Shown piece after piece: positions 28,601 through 38,700 of a stretch of 64,000 nucleotides of DNA (position 1 is the first letter of the stretch; every line of letters begins with the position of its first letter). The notes below the pieces were generated by a model, which was given only the letters and a program-made list of their open reading frames with translations, had not been told where the DNA came from and did no database searches. Location: contig JBAMJV010001281.1 of NCBI GenBank assembly GCA_037951105.1, positions 105,427 to 169,426 on the forward strand, given 5' to 3'. Source of the DNA: Echinarachnius parma. Its lineage: Eukaryota > Echinodermata > Echinoidea > Clypeasteroida > Echinarachniidae. The position numbers and the translations under genes are program-made.

Positions 28601-31600
28601 GATTCGTTCGCTCTGCACACAGTCTTCGCACACAGTATTCGCAATTCAGACCGCATTCATGAACGCATGCTTTAGAATGGTGATGCGTTTTCCAATTTTT
28701 TTTTTTTTTTCTGGAAACATATTTTTGTGAACTTGTTGATGGAATGGAATACTAAAGATGTTACCTTTCTTTGATAAAAATATTATTTTTGGGTGGTGGT
28801 ACCCTTTAATGTTACAACTTACAAAAACAAAAAATAATTACATTGGAGTAACTTTTTGAATTCTGCATTGTGATGTTTGATTATGCCATAGTATGTATAT
28901 TTTGTATCTGTTTATTTTTTCTTCATTTCAGCATACGTTTCCAAAAACCTGCAGACATTAGACCAAAATCATCATGAGTACGTAGAGGTAAGTTTATGGC
29001 GTTTATTATTGCTGTTTTTCAAAGTGTAGTTTATCACCTTGAGTTTGTGAAATACAAGGAGCCCTTTACAAGCTTAGAATATTAAGATTACCAATAATTC
29101 CCAATTTCTAAGACACACAGGTCCAATGCAGGAATTAATTTTTAATTTCAGGGGGCTACTTTTCCAATCTGATAGATATCTAGACAATTTTTCACATAAT
29201 ACCCTATGGTAATTTTAGGGGCTACCTACTGATTTTAGGGGGCTATTTTGAAATTAGGGGGCAAAATCGCCCTCAACCCCCGTAAATTTATCTATGTGTA
29301 AGATCTGAACTGAAATTTGTATTCATTGTAAAAACATTTAATGATAAAACAGTGGAATTGCAAGATAATAAACTCATTGAAAAAAAAATAGATGAAGATG
29401 AGTACAGATGCAATGCCTTTCTTTAAAAAGTCAATTTTCAGAGGATAAAAAGTCTTAAAATTCCTTATAAATAAATTACTATCTCAAGAGGACTGTTTTC
29501 ATGTGCAGACATAGGGAGATCAAATATTCAGGGACTAGGCTCATTGTCTCTGTGTATGAAATATGCATGCTAAACGTAGGGTATGTGGCACACCATGTAC
29601 ATGTATGTGTCAATAGGGTATATCATTTTCATGCACTGCAGATGACGGCTCAGATCAAGTCTCCAAGTTGATGACATCCAAGATGTGATATCTCCGGCAC
29701 TGTTTATTACAAGTTTAATTTCGATTATGAATTGTGAAATCTTTTGTTTGGATATTATTCATAAAAAATTAAATCGTGGGACAAGGCTGTCCATAAAAGA
29801 TTAATTTATTAGCGATTATTTTAATTATATATAAGACAGCAATAATTTAATGATATATACTAGTTTAAAATATATATACATTGAGTCTGATTAAAAGTTT
29901 ATACCTAAAGTTGTAAATGTTCAACTTTGTTGATCATTTCAAATTGTTGATGAATGTAATACTAGTATGTTAATAAAGCAGTGAGTACGGAAGAGATGAC
30001 CATGTTTATTGCATGAATACATACGATCATTAGTTTACATGTTTTCTTTGGTTTTATTGTTGGTTTGTTTCAGTTAGAAGATGTTCAACTGGATAAGAAG
30101 ACACACATTATTTACAAAGATGGCCAGTACATCCTCAACAAGATTGTAGCCAGAGGACAGGTAAAAAAAATTCATATAATCTTTCTCTCTCCTTTTTCTT
30201 TATTGTTTGCTGTAGTATTTGGGTAAACTTTGATGGAAAACCCAAATGATCTAAAACATTCACTGATTTGTTAACCTAAATGAAGCTTTCTTTTACTCTT
30301 AATATTGTTAGCACTCTGAACAGTGTATTTTTTCGATAGTGGACTGTTGGATTTAAGTAATCTTCTAGTAAAATCACTTTGGATATAACCGTTCTAGCTT
30401 TCTAGCTTGGTATTATCATCATGGTGGTGTATTTGTCATCAAAGTTATTTCCTAGTATTTCACTGTAATAACGTAATTGTGTTTCTGCCCATATTTAGGA
30501 CACTTTGCCCTTCATATGATCTCAAACAGTTGGTTGAAACAGTAAAAAACAGTCTTGACTATATTAATTGAGTGTTATTTGATATCATATTATTCAATTC
30601 ATGCAATATTTATATTTAATTTTCATTAATTTCATTGAACAGGAGGTGCAAAGGACTGCAGAAACTTTTAGTGAAGACAGATTAAAGGGATTTATTTCAG
30701 AAGGTAAATACAACATGTGTACTTTATACTTGATACATTTTTAGACATAACATAGAGATGATAAATATGATAATCCATACCATGGTACCAATTTGACATT
30801 GTAAGTATCATGGTTTGCAAAATTGTTAAAGGGATCTAGTAACTTTATTGACATGTGCAAACATTGATGAATGTTTGATAAAATGTATATTGTTGTATTC
30901 TGATATGTCTACTGAGTAATGTGTACAAATTTAACATTAAATCGTGGATGTTATACGGCCAAGTAATGAGCAAAAATGTGAAGTGATATAATGCGCTACA
31001 ACTCATTTCACTGACTTTGTACACAGTTATTACTTTACAGTGGATAATTAAAAATCTTATTTTGAACAAAGGGAAATTTGAAAGGGGATACAAAACTGTT
31101 TAATGCTTCTAGGGTAATAGTAATGCAAATGAATCAAGGTATAAGAGAACCACTAGAGTTACTAACTAAGTTGTGTCGATTTGGACAGTGTTACTACATC
31201 CCTTTAACCCATTCAGGACTGGTCCCAAATACATGGGCTAGGGTCTATGAAGAATGGCATGTTATGGCAAAATCAGTCAGTCTTGAACGGGGTAAAGGAA
31301 CCGTTTAATTGAATAGTTTGTCTCCAGATCATAAGGCATGAAAACTAGATTTAAAAAAAATAAATTGTCTATATCATGAGCAGTTCTACTAGGTGTTATT
31401 GAATTTGTCTACATGTACAATGTACGTGTACATGTACATTAAGTGTCAAGTTCTATGTAGAATTTATGCGTGATGGCAATTTGAAGATTTTTGTGTCAGA
31501 TCTGTTTTGGCTTCGTTAATTTAAAAGTGACTTAGTTTAATACCCTTTCATCTGTGTCCTGTCCACTCATATACACATGTATAAATTGAATATTGTCAAG

Positions 31601-34600
31601 TCTTTCCATATATTGCTCATCAGTTCGCCTGTTATGAATATTCTGTTAGGATAAAAATCTCAATCCCTCTCTTGGCTCTGGTTACATTGCACATCTATAG
31701 GGTTTCGTGTTGATTGAGCAGTCTTCAGCCATGCTTCTTTTTTTCCTATCTCTGCTTTGTAATAAACAGATTTTGTTTTGAAATTGATCATATAGATGAT
31801 TCTACATTAAAAAGCTCCATTGCATTTTATGTTCACTTTGTAGAAGCTTTATTATAGTCTGTATTTGTAATCCCTGTTCTCTGCCACAGAAGGCTTACCA
31901 TGGATTCAATTGAACATCTTCTATTTACATTCTGAATATGAATATCTTTTTATACTTTTATTCGCCAAAATGAACACTTTAGTAATATTTTGTTCTTATT
32001 GACTTTATTTTCAATGCATTGGTAAGTAGGAATGAAAGAAAGTTTATCAAAATTTGTATGATATTATGAGAAAGGTAGTCCTGCGAATAAAAGGAATAAT
32101 GCAGTTTGATGAATAATGCACAGTTTGCCTAATGATTAAACTTGACATATGTACCGTTTGGTGATATTATTATTTTTTGTTGGTTATTGAGCACTCTTTT
32201 TTCAATGCATTGATGAGGAATGATGCATTCATACAGGTTGACATGTCAAATCTTCTTGGAGCTCTACGCAAATTGGATTATTCATAAAAGATGCCTGAGG
32301 ATTTGTAAAGTGACATGATAAACCTGTCCATGACAGATTTGGAAATTAGTGCTGTAGAAAACATCCTATATCGACTAAAACTGTACTACAAAAATGAGAA
32401 TTCAGATTATACAGGATAGCAACTGTTCAGCTACCAAGCAATTTATTTGATATATAATTTTTGTTTTATATTTTCTATCAAAACTTGGAGAAAAAAACCT
32501 GGTTGGCTGTAAGACTTAAAGCCAAAATAGCAGTATTGGGAAATGCCCCACACACAAAAAAAATTAAATGTATGCTTTTATCACCGACCATGTGAAATCA
32601 AATATTGTATTATAAAAATTGGGCCAAGAAACCGCCTATTAATTTAGAAATTTGCAATTTAGACCATCACTGTAGATGCTCGATCGATATCACAGACGGT
32701 TGTAATTTAAAATGTTCATCCGCACATTCACACGTAAACCACACCACGCACAATTTCTATCAGTTAACTACAAGACTCAAGCCTGGGAGGATAAGCAGAA
32801 CAAGCTGTGAATTTTTTGCCCAATCTTAGTGGTGCCTCATGGAACTTTCCTCTTCTGCATTTTAATGTTACGATTCAGATTTTACCACATAAACCCTCTA
32901 TACTATTTTAACCATGTTGATCAATTGGTTTGGCCAATTAGAGTTGATTTCCATGACTTTCCCAATATTGCTCTATGGCTTTGACATGTCTATTTCGTAC
33001 ATTCAATATTGGAGTGAATGTTTTCTGTAGGCACATGTACATGTACATGATGTATTTAATAAGCACTACTCTCAGATGGCAGGTATATTACATTGTCATA
33101 TTAAAATGTTTAATGACCCAAGTTATGGAAAGGATAAGGCAAAGTTCTCATTATCTCTTTATTGATTATGTTTTAATTATGCATTTTAAGCTTCACATAC
33201 CAAAACTCATAATCACAACTGTATACAGCCACAGGTCTGCAAACAAAGACAAGCACTTAAAGGGATAGTTGAGTTCTGGTAAGGAGAGTACAGTTTTAGT
33301 GAAACTGAATTTTAGTAACCAAAACCTGCATCATTACATTACAAACTAATAGTTATAACTAGAAAGGAACACAAAATTACAAATGACGTAGTAAAGATCA
33401 TGTTATCATTCAAAAAGAGCCGTTAAAACGTAAGAGGGCGCTCTCTAAACACTCATCGGTTTCAACAATTTTGAATAAAATATTGTGCATGTGATGCTTT
33501 GTTGAAATAGTGATTAGATAGAGAAATAACCAACAACTATTTAAATACCTATTTTGTAACTTTTTGAAAAGAGGAAGCATTTTTTTGAATTTTTAACGGC
33601 TGGTTCAAAATTCTCTAATAAACCCGGGGCCCCGGGTTTATTACAAATTGTTATATTTATGGATATTTCAGCCGTTTCTGAACCGATTTTGATCAAACAA
33701 AGATGATTTTATTGTTTAAATATTATGCTCTTTCAAATTTTACACTCAGTTTTTCATTACCTCACAAACCAATTAAGTAGTCTAGCGCCCTCTCTACCAA
33801 AACTCAACTTTCCCTTTAATTTGTTGTCTTTTAAACTATACCAAGTGTTCATTTAATGTATTAATGCATAATGTAGAAGTGCAGTTTTGTTCTGCCGAAC
33901 GTGGGAACTTGTTAGAAGCAATAATATGAATATTTGAGGGGGAAAAATGTTTCTGGAAACATAATTTTGTTTGTCAATCGTTAGTGGAACATCATTTTTT
34001 TTTTTTTAAGTGTAAATAAACAATGATTACTACTAAGTGCTGAAGCTCTTTCACATGCAGTGTATCTAGAAGTTATATTTGCCCATTTTTCCCCCTTGGT
34101 TACTTTGTGGGGGATAAAAAGCAGTTCAGTTTGAAGGAGATTCAGTTATTTTAATTTGAACTTTGAAGGCCTGGTAATTTAATACAACAGTTTGGGAAAC
34201 AAATATTAAGGTTTAGATCTCAGAGTTTGTATGGAAGCCCTACAACTTACGAGTGTTCTGTATATATTTTTGTTTTTCCTCGCACAAGTTTCTTGGCCTT
34301 AAACTAATCTGTTTGACATAAAACTTTTACCAATTTATTTTGCATGCAACTGCATCTATAGACATTTAAACTATACACGTATGGCTCGCACATCCTAATT
34401 CATGTTTTTGCTCATGACAGCAATGTTAACCAGTACCTTTATGTCATTATGAGGTAACACGCTTAAAAAAAACAAATACCGGAGAAGCCATACACGTGCG
34501 TGCATTAATTGATGTTGCATGTTAATGAGGACTGAACTGACGTCGGCATTGGAGGGAACACGCTACAGATTACAATGTACTTTCAAGGATGATTACCTGC

Positions 34601-35706
34601 TTAATGGTTAAGATATAATTTCTATTTAATAGCGTCACGTTCATAATACATGTACATGTACCTGGATCTCTTCAACGGGACAGATATACATCACATGAAG
34701 CTCTTTAGATATCATCTACAAAAAACTTTTTAAATATCATCCTTTTATAAACAAAATTTGTAATAAACTTTTGCGTGTGAATTGATGAAACAAATGTTTT
34801 CGAGGCAAATCATCATTTGTACACATTAGAGAAGTAAACAATGAATTAACTTTACTATTTAAGTTGTCTGCATTTCTTTGCTGCTAATACTCTACAATGT
34901 TTTCCACCTATAATATGAAGAGATGGCAAACAATTCAAGTTCTATTAACTAATATTCTTCAGGCTAACTTTAAACACATGGTTTAATAGTCTATTATGAT
35001 TTTTAAACCTTCCACCATAGAATGTTAATTACATATAATCTTCTTAAAGGCTTTACGGCAATTCTGAGAGCTATTTTCACTGAAATTGCGCTGCTTCCAA
35101 AACCTTTGGAAATTGAATCAATGAAAACCAGGGAGTACAAATGTACGCACATGTACGTGCAGTGCATGCAAAGAAGATTATAATCTATACAATTATATAT
35201 TTGTTGGATTATTAAATGCAAATACAAACGACATACAAAATATTAATTGCACAGAATCTCACCTTTTAAAAACCACTGAATAAAAATAGCATGCTTTTGG
35301 ACTGTATGCATAGTGACAATCCCATCTGTATCTACATGTAACTATTCAATTTACATCAATTTATTGGTGAGCTTGTGATCTGATGAGCTAGTTTGAGTCT
35401 GTACATCTGTCAAAAGTCAAAATAAAAATGTTTATATTTTGCCTCAAAATTTCAGCCAAGTTTATTGTTCATGTTGTTCATGTTATAGGTTCTAATCTGA
35501 TTCTTCAACGTATCATGGCAAGGAAAGGTGTTCCAGAAGATCTTATTTTCATCTCCTTTGATGCAGAGGCAAAACTTTGGACTGCCACTTATGTAAGTGT
35601 TCCTAACTGATTGATACATCTATTGATTTATTATTTTGAATGATTCATGCAGTGATTGACTGATTGATTGATGGAAGGATGGTTGGTTGGTTGGTTTGTT
35701 GGTTTG

Positions 35707-35738
<32 letters not shown>

Positions 35739-38700
35739 GGGATTGATTGAGGGATTGATTGATTGATTGATTGATCGATTGATTGATTAATAATTGGATT
35801 GAGAGATTCATTCATTTTATTTATTCATTCTTTGATTTTCTTTCTTTCTTTCATTCATTCATTCATTCATTCATTCATTCATTCATTCATTGATAGATGA
35901 TCGATTAGTCGATTGATTGATTGATTGGTTGGTTGATTGGTGCAGTTATCATTTTGATAATAATAAACCAACATTCGATTCGATCACACAAATACTTCAC
36001 AAGACTAATAGCTCGCAGTGAACTAACCATAGCGGTGATGTGATGCTGGGAAGGATTTACCAAATCCATCCCAGGAACGACGTCTTTTAATTCTGTGTCA
36101 TACATACATTTTACTACTATTGCAGTAGTGTGATATTGTTGCATGCGCAGCCTTGCAAGTGCAGTGACGTTGACAAGCGACTTCAATAAGTGGCGTTGAA
36201 GTGGAACAAGAATCAGATGCGTGTATACACATACATGTACATGCTGAATATTGTGCCATCCTTGCCCAGGCCCCTGAATTCATCAAATTATAGCGAAGAA
36301 TACTTTAGCGAAACAGTTCCGGACTTCTGTCAATCTGTGAAAAACATCCCCCAAACCAGCAAAATCATCTAAATTATAAATGGCATATTTTATAAACAAC
36401 ATCATGATGTGATTTAAAAAGTTGATTTTGTTTTTTCGTCTTAATAATGGAATAAATGCAAGGTTTCCTTTATTCTTGTTTTACATACGTTGTAGTTCCA
36501 TTTTTAATTATCGCTACTCTCTATAAGATGCAATTTATAGGCCCCTGGTCAACTCAGTCAACCCAAATGGGTCGAGTTATCCAGTCTCAAAGAGGTCAAG
36601 TCCCGAAATTAATTTTATTGTACCTTAGTCCATTCAGTTAGAGGTAACATGGAGTTGCAATATTATTTTTCTGTAAGAAGTAAGAGGCTAAATGGTACAA
36701 TGTTTCTCACACATTTTTAAGGAACAGTTTTCTCATACCCTTATACTCTTCAATCTTCATCAGTATTGTCCGCCTACAAATTTGGGTACACGTACATGTA
36801 CTACCTTTGATTAGTTGCTTGCTACTGTACAGAAAATGATAAGCCTTTGAATCCACCACACTTATTGTGATCATCTTGTAGGTATCCGCACATGTGTGAA
36901 TTGGCTCTGTGACGGGTTAACCTACATGTATCATCAGGGCTTTGTGAAATACAAGCTCAAACCAATCCTAGTTATATGCAGAGTGTTTTGCTAGTTGGCG
37001 ATAGGTTCAGGCTCTTATGAGGGGTTAATTAATTGCAGAAGTTAGAGAAATCTTCCATTGATGGGGTCAAAGAAGCCCTAGAACTTCACGAGTGGTCCAT
37101 TCACGGTCTCTTGAAAACTCAAGAGCTATCTAGAGATCTCTGTATCTCTGCATCAGTGATGCGGTGAGAGCAAACCCGATACCATCCAAGTGAAGTGTTG
37201 CTGAAGATATTCTCTTCCCTTTTTATTCTGTTACCGTGAATACCATCATCACACTTTGTGAAAGATTTTTGTTTTCTCATTAAATAGGGACGTCAATTTA
37301 AAGTATAAAAGAAATGCATACTAATAATATTAACAAATTAATAATATAAAGTTTAATTTCTCTCTTATCTCTGTCTTGTACGTACATTATAATGAGCCTC
37401 ATAAAAATGAGATTCACAAATGTATGCTATTTCTATAATTATTTATATTGAATTGAACTGTCAATATCCATATTTAATTGAAGTATATATTATTTGAGTA
37501 TCATGGCCCCGTCTTTTTATGTTGTATTACTTAGCCAATATTTCACAATTCAATGTATTTTAGCTCGGTTGACTGTCTGCTCAAGCTTTTGCTTATAACG
37601 GCGACCTTCTGCTTTCTTTCTTTGTACACGCAATGGCCCAGCGTATTTACTCTTACTTATGTATAATTTTTTTTCTTTCTATATTTTGTATACTGTTTGC
37701 ATACCTTATGTTCTACATTATTATCCATGTTGTAACTGATTCGTTTATTGTTTGCAGAAAATAAAGTCTTTGAAATGAAGTCTTTGAAATGAAGTACATA
37801 CAGTACCTTTTTGCTTGCGTTATCGTGACAGAACAATATAAACATTTAAAAAAAACATTGTATAGGAAATGCAAAAAATGCTGTAAAATGAATATGAACT
37901 ATTAAAAAACAAGAACAAAGGAATGGTAATTGTGTTTTAGGATGGTACTATTTGATCATTCATACAACTGCGATGCTGTCTATACTCCTGTATACCCAAA
38001 GGGTGGGTGATTAAGAGGTGTTCACTAACTATTGAAAGGACCATCACATGGACTTTTACTTGCCAGTCAACAAATATTGCATACAAATTTACCAACAATT
38101 AAAATGTATTCCTTCCTCATTTCTCAATGCCAAATGACATTTAATGTTTCATTTATTTCAGAGAGGCCTTGAGGATCGAACCCAGAGAGTAGGTGAAGAT
38201 GAAGCGATGGTGAAAGGCATTGAGAGGACGATCAACTCCTATGGCAGCGTGCCTGACACATGGCAGTCATATTTTCTCCCAGATGGGTAAGAGATGTAAT
38301 ACAGTCAAAACTTTGTTCCCCGTTTAGCAATATGTCCCTTATTTAAATCTTCCTTCGGTTGTCTTTTTTGACAGTCTACATTTGACTTTAGTAAAAACCT
38401 AGTAATGTCCAAGTTAAGGCTGAGTCGGTTCGGTCGATCACACCGGTTACCGACCGTTTCAATCGGGACCCGGTTCGGTATATCGGGAAACAGTGCCCCG
38501 AAAAAAAAATAAAAAAATAAAATGTTAAAAAAGAAATTAAGATTATCACAATAATGTAGCGGAATTCAAATAAAAACGGGGCAATTGATATCATTTACTT
38601 TAAAGAGTGGTTATTTTCGAGAAATTCTTGGTTCATTACTTCGTTTGACAGTCAGAAATTGAACAGGAAGCGCAAAATTGCTAGTCATTTGAACGATATT

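Noticed and set aside
35620-35811. NQSINQSINQ-type open frame
   Set aside because: Product of the GATT microsatellite.
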